Of a DNA stretch of 10,249 nt, positions 5,734 through 10,249 are shown one piece after another. Source of the DNA: Patescibacteria group bacterium. Lineage in GTDB: Bacteria; Patescibacteriota; UBA1384; JAGGWG01. The DNA is taken from contig JAQVDI010000017.1 of assembly GCA_028698375.1 (NCBI GenBank), positions 1 to 10,249 of the forward strand. Direction: 5' to 3'. The notes beneath the pieces were generated by a model. The model saw only the letters and a program-made list of their open reading frames with translations, was not told the origin of the DNA and did not search any database. The stretch's first letter is position 1, and each line of letters opens with the position of its first letter. Position numbers and translations under genes: made by a program.

Positions 5734-6732
5734 ATGGATAGAAAAATAATTTTAACCGGCGATCGGCCAACCGGCCCACTTCATTTGGGTCATTTTGTTG
5801 GTTCTTTAAAACAAAGGGTTGAATTACAAAATGAATATGAAACTTATATTTTAATTGCTGATCAACAGGCTTTAACAGATAACGCTAATGATCCGCGAAA
5901 AGTACATAATAATATTATTGAGCTGGCTCTTGATTATTTAGCAGTTGGAATTAATCCGGAAATTTCTACAATCGTAATCCAATCTCAGGTGCCAGAAATT
6001 GCTGAATTAACAATGTATTATATGAATTTAGTTACTTTAGCTCGTTTACGTCGTAATCCAACCGTCAAGAATGAAATGCAGCAAAAAGGATTTAACGAAA
6101 ATGTACCGGTTGGTTTTTTAACATATCCTATCAGCCAAGCAGCTGATATCACTGCTTTTGGTGCTAATTTAGTGCCAGTTGGTGCTGATCAGTTGCCAAT
6201 GATTGAACAAACTGCAGAAATTGTTAGAAAATTTAATTCTTTATATGGAGAAACATTGGTTGAGCCAAAGGCATTAGTTTCTGAAATTGGTCGTTTGCCT
6301 GGCCTGGATGGAAAAGCCAAAATGAGTAAATCTTTAAATAATGCTATTTATTTAAGTGATAAAGAAGAAGTGCTTAAAAATAAAGTGATGAGTATGTATA
6401 CTGATCCTGGTCATGTTCGTAAAGAAGATCCTGGTAAAATTGAAGGCAATATGGTTTTTGTATATTTAGAAGCTTTTGATCAAGATAAAGAAGGATTAAA
6501 AGATTTAAAAGAGCGCTATCAAAAAGGTGGTGTCGGTGATGTGGAGGTCAAAGAAAGGTTGTTCAAGATATTAAATGAATTTTTAGCTCCAATTCGCGCT
6601 AAACGATCAGAATTTGCTGCTGATAAAGAAGGTGTAATGAAAATGATTATAGAATCAACTGCTCGTGGTCGCGTTAAAGCCCAAGAAACTTTATCGATGG
6701 TTAAAAAAGCGATGATGTTAGATTATAATTAA
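5734..6732 (+). CDS. trpS: Tryptophan-tRNA ligase
   Basis: Class Ic aminoacyl-tRNA synthetase that charges tRNA-Trp. Its 332 residues match the normal length. The opening GDRPTGPLHLGHFVGSL (9-25) carries the HIGH motif as HLGH (17-20). The block FLTYPISQAADITAFGANLVPVGADQLPMIE (128-158) contains Trp and ATP pocket residues, and KMSKS is at 196-200 followed by LNN. The GDRPTGxLHLGH form resembles the streptococcal type of TrpRS more than the E. coli/Bacillus GIQPSGxLTLGN form. The ATG at 5734 puts the signature at the usual distance from the N-terminus, and there is no SD. No T-box or trp leader is recognisable in the short upstream region. It is a complete and apparently functional housekeeping gene. 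Confidence 0.97.
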   Translation: MDRKIILTGDRPTGPLHLGHFVGSLKQRVELQNEYETYILIADQQALTDNANDPRKVHNNIIELALDYLAVGINPEISTIVIQSQVPEIAELTMYYMNLVTLARLRRNPTVKNEMQQKGFNENVPVGFLTYPISQAADITAFGANLVPVGADQLPMIEQTAEIVRKFNSLYGETLVEPKALVSEIGRLPGLDGKAKMSKSLNNAIYLSDKEEVLKNKVMSMYTDPGHVRKEDPGKIEGNMVFVYLEAFDQDKEGLKDLKERYQKGGVGDVEVKERLFKILNEFLAPIRAKRSEFAADKEGVMKMIIESTARGRVKAQETLSMVKKAMMLDYN

Positions 6733-6778
6733 TATTTAATTTATAACAATTACGCAATTAAACCAACTGGATATTGTC

Positions 6779-7288
6779 ATGATTGTGCCACTATTTATTT
6801 TTGGCTCACTTTTACATTTTGCATATAATTGGTCTAAACATAAAAAAGAGGTGGCAGTTGTTGCTGCTGTTAATGAAAGTTATTGGGAGCATGTCAAGAT
6901 TGCTTTTTGGCCACTTTTTCTTTTCTATTTGATAGAATTCGCAATTGGGGGTTGGCGGCATGTATCTTTTTTACCAGCTAAAACGATTGCTTTGTATATA
7001 GTATTAATTTTGATCGTGTCTTTTGTCTATATTTATAAATATTTTTTGAAACATAATTTTCTTGTTTTGGATATACTTATTTTTTTCTTGGGAATTTTAG
7101 GGGCACAAATTATAGGAACAATCTTGTTAAATGAAATTTTGCCCTCCAATACTACTATTTTATTTTCGTTTTTGTTTTTATTTATTATTTTGATAGCATT
7201 TGTTGTTTTTACTTTTCGCCCGCCAAAAGATCCAGATCTATTTAAAGATCCAATTACTAAAAAATATGGGCTTAAAGGACATAAATAG
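6779..7288 (+). CDS. Five-segment integral membrane protein, DUF6512-like
   Basis: This is a 169-residue, very hydrophobic protein with predicted membrane segments at about 1-15, 39-56, 68-88, 95-117 and 126-146. Conserved-looking polar blocks are GSLLHFAYNWS (9-19), VNESYWEHVKIAFWP (31-45) and the C-terminal RPPKDPDLFKDPITKKYGL (147-165). I recognise this pattern (LLHFxYxWS, VNESxWEHxK, TxRPPxxPLFxDPxTxxYG) as the DUF6512 family, whose function is unknown to me. The block with Glu33, His38 and Trp36 near a membrane edge is the likeliest functional site. In-frame sequence without a stop extends about 13 codons upstream of the ATG, but with no good start codon, so ATG 6779 is chosen. It follows trpS by 46 bp and may be read from the trpS promoter. 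Confidence 0.85.
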   Translation: MIVPLFIFGSLLHFAYNWSKHKKEVAVVAAVNESYWEHVKIAFWPLFLFYLIEFAIGGWRHVSFLPAKTIALYIVLILIVSFVYIYKYFLKHNFLVLDILIFFLGILGAQIIGTILLNEILPSNTTILFSFLFLFIILIAFVVFTFRPPKDPDLFKDPITKKYGLKGHK

Positions 7289-7370
7289 ATTTAAATTGTT
7301 CGGTAAAATTCAAATGTTTTTTACAGAAAATAACAAAATATATTCAAAAAAATAATTTTTATTTCTTTTT

Positions 7371-7943
7371 TTATTGAAAATGACTTCGTGAATTAGGGGA
7401 AGCCACAAAACAAGCACAACCTTGATGTTTAAAATTGTTTTCAACTTGTTGGATTTCTTTTAAAGAAGAAGGAGCGAAATTAAGCCATCTGCCAAATAAT
7501 TTATGATTTGGGACATAATATTCTTCGGCAAGAATATGCAAATTCGCAAATAATTTTTTTGTGCGATTAAGATCATACCATCGTTCAAAACCAGCAATAA
7601 TTTTATGTTTCCCAACAAAAGGGAAAGTAATAATAATTTTTCCATTTGGCTTTAGAATGCGTTTAATCTCTGACATTGCACGAAAATCGGCATTTTTGTA
7701 AATGGGAGCTCCATAACTACCAAATCCCATATGCTCAATTGTAGAAATTAGCACAACATAATCAAAGGAATCTTTGGGCAGTTTATTTTCCAAAAAATCT
7801 CCTTTGATATTAGTAAGGTTAGCATGATGCTCAGGATATTTGCGAAAATCATAAACTGTGACTTTAAAGCCTTGTTCTGCTAAGAAAAGAGGCAAAAGGG
7901 ATTCACAGCCGCCAATATCAAGCACCTTAGCGCCTTTGGACAC
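7371..7943 (-). CDS. Class I SAM-dependent methyltransferase, 5' end uncertain
   Basis: From the GTG at 7943 the protein has 190 residues with the Rossmann methyltransferase motifs: VLDIGGCES (7-15, motif I), VTVYDFR with Asp32 as the probable ribose-binding acid, IKGDFLE (46-52), FDYVVLISTIEHMGFGSYG (60-78, motif IV region) and LKPNGKIIITFPF (97-109, post-motif). Substrate cannot be read. The GTG cuts in just before motif I. The same frame stays open for 46 more codons upstream (to 8081) and encodes protein-like sequence, RFREQLRRII and DYESNRDREYNFARRHIV, that fits the N-terminal helix of such enzymes. Yet that stretch has no ATG, GTG, TTG or CTG. It lies downstream of tRNA-Ala on the same strand and may be co-transcribed. 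It could use a rare ATT start, be frameshifted at the A-rich 5' end, or be decaying. Confidence 0.82.
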   Translation of the reverse strand: MSKGAKVLDIGGCESLLPLFLAEQGFKVTVYDFRKYPEHHANLTNIKGDFLENKLPKDSFDYVVLISTIEHMGFGSYGAPIYKNADFRAMSEIKRILKPNGKIIITFPFVGKHKIIAGFERWYDLNRTKKLFANLHILAEEYYVPNHKLFGRWLNFAPSSLKEIQQVENNFKHQGCACFVASPNSRSHFQ

Positions 7944-8124
7944 AATGTGACGACGAGCAAAATTATATTCACGATCTCTGTTAGATTCATAATCAAATAA
8001 ACGTATAATACGCCTTAGCTGTTCTCTAAACCTTACAATTATTTTTTTATTGATAAAATTTATTTTAATTTTTTGAAGGATTTAATGTCGTAGTTTTGAG
8101 GCAATTTCTTTAACAAATTCGGAA

Positions 8125-8200
8125 TGGTGGACCATGCCGGATTCGAACCGGCGACCTCATCAATGCGAGTGATGCGCTCTACCAGCTGAGCTAATGGCCC
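8125..8200 (-). tRNA. tRNA-Ala (anticodon CGC), CCA encoded
   Basis: Minus-strand cloverleaf: acceptor GGGCCAT (8200-8194) with ATGGTCC (8135-8129), including the G3:U70 wobble that identifies alanine tRNAs. The D arm is GCTC/GAGC; the anticodon stem CATCA/TGATG has loop CTCGCAT and anticodon CGC; the T arm is GCCGG-TTCGAAT-CCGGC. The discriminator is A (8128) and CCA follows in the genome (8127-8125), unlike the other two tRNAs here. The mature body is 73 nt plus CCA. Confidence 0.97.
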
Positions 8201-8292
8201 ATTTTGCTTAAATACTTTTATTATTTTTTTATGAAATCGATTGATTAGAAGATATCAAAAAACAGAATAATTTTCAATTTTTAAAATTATTT
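8201..8292. other. AT-rich spacer upstream of tRNA-Ala
   Basis: No gene is seen. On the minus strand TTGAAA (8277-8272), a 17-bp spacer and TATCTT (8254-8249) could be the tRNA-Ala promoter, with 5 and 4 of 6 matches and a processed leader of about 40 nt. This is a weak call. Confidence 0.35.
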
Positions 8293-8303
8293 AAAAATAA
8301 AAT

Positions 8304-8327
8304 GTGCCCCCGCGTTTGCGGGGGCAC
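8304..8327 (-). terminator. Intrinsic terminator of small RNA B
   Basis: GTGCCCCCGC, a 4-nt loop and GCGGGGGCAC form a perfect 10-bp stem. On the minus strand it runs into ATTTTATTTTT; the plus-strand side has no T-run, so it works for minus transcription. Confidence 0.85.
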
Positions 8328-8338
8328 CAAGTTGTTAC

Positions 8339-8361
8339 CCCGGCCGGCGTTTCCGGCCGGG
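8339..8361 (-). other. 9-bp GC hairpin inside small RNA B
   Basis: CCCGGCCGG (8339-8347), loop CGTTT, CCGGCCGGG (8353-8361). It is all G/C with no following T-run on either strand, so it is a structural element rather than a terminator. Confidence 0.7.
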
Positions 8362-8413
8362 ACCCACCCTACAGCATTCTTCTCCCTCCTTTTCCAACTG
8401 TCTTACTATATTA

Positions 8414-8442
8414 ATGATAGCATAATAAACTTTTTTTGTCAA
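8414..8442 (-). promoter_or_regulatory. Promoter of small RNA B
   Basis: TTGACA (8442-8437), a 17-bp spacer and TATCAT (8419-8414) on the minus strand match 11 of 12 consensus positions. It lies just downstream of the terminator of small RNA A, so the two units are independent. Confidence 0.8.
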
Positions 8443-8463
8443 GTATTTTTAATAATTTTGTAT

Positions 8464-8508
8464 AAAAAAATCCCCCGCATTTTTAATGGATAATGAATAT
8501 GCGGGGGA
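8464..8508 (-). terminator. Intrinsic terminator of small RNA A
   Basis: ATGCGGGGGA (plus 8499-8508) pairs perfectly with TCCCCCGCAT (8471-8480) across an 18-nt loop. On the minus strand seven T (8470-8464) follow. The loop is long for a terminator, but the stem and T-run are strong. Confidence 0.85.
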
Positions 8509-8607
8509 TAGAGAGAGGAGGAGGCGGCCAAGCCAAGAAGGAGGGAGGGTGGAACATTCACTGGTCCAGCAATTCCCAAACAACAGGAACGCCTCCTCAA
8601 AGATACT
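8464..8607 (-). ncRNA. Putative small RNA A, about 145 nt
   Basis: A minus-strand unit from a perfect-box promoter to a strong terminator. A long-range 9-bp stem, GAGGAGGCG (8598-8590) with CGCCTCCTC (8526-8518), encloses 63 nt. Inside are GGAA...TTCC arms around a near-palindrome CTGG-A-CCAG, and a pyrimidine tract CTCCCTCCTT (8547-8538) resembling the anti-SD end of 16S rRNA. That tract is exactly complementary to the purine tract of RNA B. A closing stem, internal loops and a terminal domain recall 6S RNA in outline, but I see none of its conserved sequence. SRP RNA and RNase P signatures were looked for and are absent. The unit has no protein of note. The function is unknown. Confidence 0.62.
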
Positions 8608-8613
8608 TCATCG

Positions 8614-8641
8614 ATTATAGTTTATTTTTTATATTTGTCAA
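8614..8641 (-). promoter_or_regulatory. Perfect-box sigma70 promoter of small RNA A
   Basis: On the minus strand TTGACA (8641-8636), a 16-bp spacer and TATAAT (8619-8614): both boxes match consensus at 6 of 6, the best promoter in the window. Start expected near 8607. It lies 24 bp past the stop of the 82-residue gene. Confidence 0.85.
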
Positions 8642-8665
8642 TATTTTTGATGTTAATAATATGTT

Positions 8666-8914
8666 TTATATAAAATCTGCTGAATCTTTATCAAAAAATT
8701 CTGAGGGCAAATCACAAGTAGCGTAAATTGTTTGTAGATAACTTAAGGATTCATTAAAATTTAAATTCATATTAGAGATATCTTCTTCTGCAATTAAAAG
8801 AACTCCTTTTAAATTGGGGCGCTTCTTGGCAAGTTGTTGGCATAAGTTTGCAATTTTTGGGTCCACTGCTTCATTTTCAAACTCTTCATTGAGATAGTGT
8901 TCTTTAAAGATCAT
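8666..8914 (-). CDS. Hypothetical acidic protein, 82 residues
   Basis: I do not recognise it. The sequence starts MIFKEHYLNEEFENEAVDPKI, has a likely helix IANLCQQLAKKRP (21-33), a beta strand LKGVLLIAEED (35-45), a helix NESLSYLQTIYATCD (54-68) and an acidic tail PSEFFDKDSADFI. It is soluble, acidic and has two cysteines (25, 67). Support for a real gene: codon-like composition, and TATAAT (8926-8921) ending exactly 6 nt before the ATG, the same leaderless geometry as GH1. No good -35 and no SD are visible. No terminator is seen after its stop, so its message may run into the promoter region of small RNA A. A short chance frame is possible but less likely. Confidence 0.6.
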   Translation of the reverse strand: MIFKEHYLNEEFENEAVDPKIANLCQQLAKKRPNLKGVLLIAEEDISNMNLNFNESLSYLQTIYATCDLPSEFFDKDSADFI

Positions 8915-8920
8915 ATTTCT

Positions 8921-8926
8921 ATTATA
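8921..8926 (-). promoter_or_regulatory. -10 box of the 82-residue gene
   Basis: A perfect TATAAT on the minus strand, 6 nt before the start codon. The best -35 at 17-bp spacing (TTACTA) matches only 3 of 6, so the call rests on the -10 and on the spacing shared with other genes here. Confidence 0.45.
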
Positions 8927-8955
8927 AAATATTTTATTTTTTTAGTAATAGAATC

Positions 8956-8984
8956 TTGGCAAAAGACAAATAATCTGTTATTAT
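8956..8984 (+). promoter_or_regulatory. tRNA-Leu promoter with extended -10
   Basis: TTGGCA (8956-8961), a 17-bp spacer and TATTAT (8979-8984), with the TGn extension giving TGTTATTAT (8976-8984). Start near 8991, leaving a short 5' leader before the tRNA. Confidence 0.75.
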
Positions 8985-9003
8985 TTTTTTGTTTAATGTT
9001 AAT

Positions 9004-9086
9004 GCCGGGATGGCGGAATTGGTAGACGCGCACGACTCAAACTCGTGTGAGTTTTACTCATGAGGGTTCGAGTCCCTCTCCCGGCA
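9004..9086 (+). tRNA. tRNA-Leu (anticodon CAA)
   Basis: Class II cloverleaf of 83 nt. Acceptor GCCGGGA/TCCCGGC; anticodon stem CACGA/TCGTG around loop CTCAAAC gives anticodon CAA (reads UUG); long variable arm TGAGTTTTACTCA; T arm GAGGG-TTCGAGT-CCCTC; discriminator A at 9086. CCA is not encoded (the next bases are TAA). Confidence 0.97.
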
Positions 9087-9117
9087 TAATGTAATAATTT
9101 GAAAAAATAAACGTTAT

Positions 9118-9158
9118 TGCCACGTTCAAATTCTAGATTTATTTCGTGGCATTTTTTT
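9118..9158 (+). terminator. Intrinsic terminator after tRNA-Leu
   Basis: TGCCACG (9118-9124) and CGTGGCA (9145-9151) form a 7-bp stem. The 20-nt loop can be shortened by an inner AAAT/ATTT pairing. Seven T follow (9152-9158). Confidence 0.8.
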
Positions 9159-9199
9159 GTTTTGTATATTTTGAGCTTGGGATCAAAAGAGGGCAACGA

Positions 9200-9228
9200 T
9201 TGACATAAAATAGGTTTTATGTTATTAT
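9200..9228 (+). promoter_or_regulatory. Strong promoter of the 54-residue gene
   Basis: TTGACA (9200-9205), a 17-bp spacer and TATTAT (9223-9228) with the extension TGTTATTAT (9220-9228), 11 of 12 consensus positions. The leader of about 38 nt ends in AAGGAG eight nt before the ATG. Confidence 0.85.
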
Positions 9229-9272
9229 CAATAAGTTTCGCACTAAAAAATGCAGCACAAGGAGACTAGAAA

Positions 9273-9437
9273 ATGAAGAACCTAATGAAGTCTTTGGGGG
9301 TTGGCGTGGTGGCTGGAATTTTTTCTGGGGTGCTCATGATGGGGATTGTCCAGCCGGTGGCCGTCCCATATGTGGGCGTGTTTTTTGGATTAATATGGGG
9401 CTGGTTAGCCTACAAATGGCTGACCATTCCTCGTTGA
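9273..9437 (+). CDS. Small two-segment membrane protein, 54 residues
   Basis: The frame starts MKNLMKSLGVGVVAGIFSGV and ends YKWLTIPR, then TGA. Two predicted membrane segments (about 8-26 and 33-50), both rich in Gly, Val and bulky aromatics, are joined by a short QPVAVP turn. There are Lys residues at the N-terminus and a Lys/Arg tail, so a helical hairpin with both ends cytoplasmic is likely. It has its own strong promoter, a textbook SD (AGGAG, 8 nt spacing) and a strong terminator 7 bp after the stop, so it is surely expressed. Its GC content is about 50% (83 of 165 by hand count) and it prefers GTG, GGG and GGC, unlike its roughly 30% GC neighbours. It sits between two tRNA genes, a usual landing place for acquired DNA. 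The family is not recognised. A toxin-like or small regulatory membrane peptide is possible. Confidence 0.85.
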   Translation: MKNLMKSLGVGVVAGIFSGVLMMGIVQPVAVPYVGVFFGLIWGWLAYKWLTIPR

Positions 9438-9444
9438 CTCTTCG

Positions 9445-9476
9445 GGTCGCAAGCAAATCGCTTGCGGCCTTTTTTT
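9445..9476 (+). terminator. Intrinsic terminator of the 54-residue gene
   Basis: GGTCGCAAGC (9445-9454), loop AAATC and GCTTGCGGCC (9460-9469) form a 10-bp stem with one U-G pair, followed by seven T (9470-9476). A strong intrinsic terminator. Confidence 0.92.
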
Positions 9477-9520
9477 ATTGCGGAAACAGCTGTTTTTTGT
9501 TAATTTAAAGATAGATTTAA

Positions 9521-9592
9521 GCGCGCGTGGCTCAATGGTAGAGCGCTACATTCACATTGTAGAGGTTACAAGTTCAAGTCTTGTCGCGCGCA
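9521..9592 (+). tRNA. tRNA-Val (anticodon CAC)
   Basis: 72-nt cloverleaf: acceptor GCGCGCG/CGCGCGC, D arm GCTC/GAGC, anticodon stem CTACA/TGTAG with loop TTCACAT giving CAC (reads GUG), T arm ACAAG-TTCAAGT-CTTGT, discriminator A at 9592. CCA is not encoded. No clear promoter is seen in the 44 bp after the preceding terminator. Confidence 0.96.
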
Positions 9593-9605
9593 ATTCTTTT
9601 ATTTC

Positions 9606-9614
9606 TGTTATTAT
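9606..9614 (+). promoter_or_regulatory. Extended -10 before the sortase gene
   Basis: TGTTATTAT, identical to the extended -10 elements at 8976-8984 and 9220-9228. It has no recognisable -35, since that place is the 3' end of tRNA-Val. The ATG follows 9 nt after it, so the mRNA would have almost no leader. Read-through from tRNA-Val is the alternative. Confidence 0.45.
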
Positions 9615-9623
9615 ATAAATAAA

Positions 9624-10249
9624 ATGAAACAAAAACTTTGGTTAGTGGGTAAATTAATTTTAATTGCAGCTGGTATTTTTCTAGCCGTTTATGTATTTTT
9701 GAATGCTCCGGCTTTATGGAAAAAATTAAGCTATTGGTATATTACACAATTTAAAAATGAAGCTTGGCCAGAAAGTTACCAGGTTATGCCAGTTGACTTA
9801 AAAAATAATTTAGGTTATATCTTGGGACCAACGCGTAAAGCAAGTGATATTAATCAAGATGAATTAAGAAACGAATTAGCGCTTTCTAACAATAATTTGT
9901 ATATTCCCAAATTGGGTATTCGTGCTCCAATTAATTGGGAAATTAGCGAAGCAGACGCAATTGCTAAATTACAAACAGGCGTGGTGCATTTAGAAACTAC
10001 TGGAATACCAGGCACAGATGGCAATATTTTTATTACTGGTCATTCGTCTTATTATTGGTGGGATCCGGGTGAATACAAAACTATCTTTGCACTTTTACCT
10101 AATATAGCCAATAATGATGTGATTTACATTACTTATAATGATCAACTTTATACGTATAATGTAGTGGAAACTTTAACGGTTAATCCTGCTGATACTTACG
10201 TGATGGATAAACTTGATTATCCAGCTGTTTCTTTAATGACTTGTGTGCC
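9624..10249 (+). CDS. Sortase, 3' end outside the window
   Basis: Sortases are extracytoplasmic cysteine transpeptidases that attach proteins to the cell surface or assemble pili. The visible 208 residues start with a short basic segment and one membrane anchor, LWLVGKLILIAAGIFLAVYV (5-24), typical of an N-in signal anchor. Family features follow: NNLYIPKLGIRAPI (90-103), GNIFITGHSSYYWWDPGEYKTIF (133-155) with catalytic His140, and VSLMTCV (202-208) with catalytic Cys207. The catalytic Arg should lie just beyond the right edge. The pattern TGHSSYxWWxPGxYxxIF is familiar from CPR sortases, closest to class D/E types, but class is not certain. No LPXTG substrate gene is in the window. It lies directly after tRNA-Val. 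Confidence 0.93.
   Translation, partial: MKQKLWLVGKLILIAAGIFLAVYVFLNAPALWKKLSYWYITQFKNEAWPESYQVMPVDLKNNLGYILGPTRKASDINQDELRNELALSNNNLYIPKLGIRAPINWEISEADAIAKLQTGVVHLETTGIPGTDGNIFITGHSSYYWWDPGEYKTIFALLPNIANNDVIYITYNDQLYTYNVVETLTVNPADTYVMDKLDYPAVSLMTCV

Larger units (their letters stand above)
8293..8407 (-). ncRNA. Putative small RNA B, about 110 nt
   Basis: A minus-strand unit without a credible protein. Promoter TTGACA-N17-TATCAT (8442-8414) predicts a start near 8407. The RNA begins with a purine-rich tract containing AAGGAGGGAG (8391-8382), then AGGGTGGGTCC, a 9-bp GC hairpin (8361-8339), CAACT, which can pair back to AGTTG near the 5' end, and finally the terminator hairpin. The longest ATG frame in the leader is two codons (ATG CTG TAG). 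The AGGGTGG string recalls the T-box core, but no Stem I fits in this length. The SD-like tract could bind 16S rRNA or the adjacent RNA A. It is not a known RNA family that I recognise. Confidence 0.6.

Noticed and set aside
7289..7370. Bidirectional terminator between the membrane protein and the methyltransferase
   Set aside because: Only weak A/T-only pairing is present, with no stable stem.
7460..7645. 61-codon minus-strand frame
   Set aside because: Alternative frame within the methyltransferase; low-complexity Leu-rich product.
8350..8400. Possible T-box element (AGGGTGGGTCC) in small RNA B
   Set aside because: The core matches only in part (consensus AGGGTGGNACCGCG), there is no space for Stem I, and no synthetase or amino-acid gene follows on that strand.
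8464..8607. SRP (4.5S) RNA identity for small RNA A
   Set aside because: The conserved domain IV segment with GGTCAGG and GGAAGGAAGCAGCC is absent.
8302..8726. Two plus-strand frames (63 and 77 codons)
   Set aside because: They run antisense across two promoters, two terminators and GC hairpins of the minus-strand RNA units; products are not protein-like.
8999..9196. 65-codon minus-strand frame
   Set aside because: Antisense to tRNA-Leu and its terminator; the RTLMSK...SLSRARLP string is the familiar translation of a reversed tRNA-Leu.
1..10249. CRISPR array, insertion sequence or prophage
   Set aside because: No regularly spaced repeats, transposase motifs, integrase or terminal inverted repeats were seen.

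Overview
The window is AT-rich (roughly 30% GC by eye) and has compact genes, AT-dominated spacers, standard-code stops (TAA, and TGA where used) and many short gene neighbourhoods. The mix is a MurT/GatD lipid II amidation pair, a sortase with an N-terminal anchor, a DUF6512-like membrane protein, a GH1 glycosidase and a streptococcal-type TrpRS. Together with the style of the proteins this suggests a Candidate Phyla Radiation (Patescibacteria) bacterium, probably in the Parcubacteria/Microgenomates part. That placement is inference; no rRNA is present. TGA ends the 54-residue gene directly before a terminator, which argues against the Gracilibacteria-type code.

Layout. 1-790 (minus): an Rrf2/IscR-type regulator followed by the 5' part of a NifS/IscS cysteine desulfurase, preceded by a near-consensus promoter with a 29-bp perfect dyad operator at the start site. 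784-2828 (plus): a GH1 beta-glycosidase with a divergent promoter sharing its -35 region, a 13-codon CxxCGCG mini-ORF, and a GNAT-like protein. 2831-4986 (minus): gatD and murT, overlapping by 8 bp. 5051-5658 (minus): an unrecognised 174-residue protein with its own promoter, Shine-Dalgarno (SD) site and terminator. 5661-7288 (plus): trpS and a five-segment membrane protein. 7371-8200 (minus): tRNA-Ala(CGC), then a SAM-dependent methyltransferase whose 5' end is abnormal.

8293-8650 is the most unusual stretch. It has no credible protein but carries two tandem minus-strand transcription units. Each has a consensus-quality sigma70 promoter and a strong intrinsic terminator, and each would give an RNA of about 110-145 nt. 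The two RNAs share a 10-nt perfect complementarity. Upstream of them lies an 82-residue acidic protein. 8956-10249 (plus): tRNA-Leu(CAA), a self-contained 54-residue membrane-protein gene of about 50% GC, tRNA-Val(CAC), and the start of a sortase.

How it fits together. Rrf2 probably senses Fe-S status and controls itself and the cysteine desulfurase. MurT/GatD would amidate D-Glu of the peptidoglycan stem, and the sortase acts at the cell surface. Several genes have a -10 element only 6-11 nt before the start codon, suggesting leaderless or near-leaderless mRNAs.
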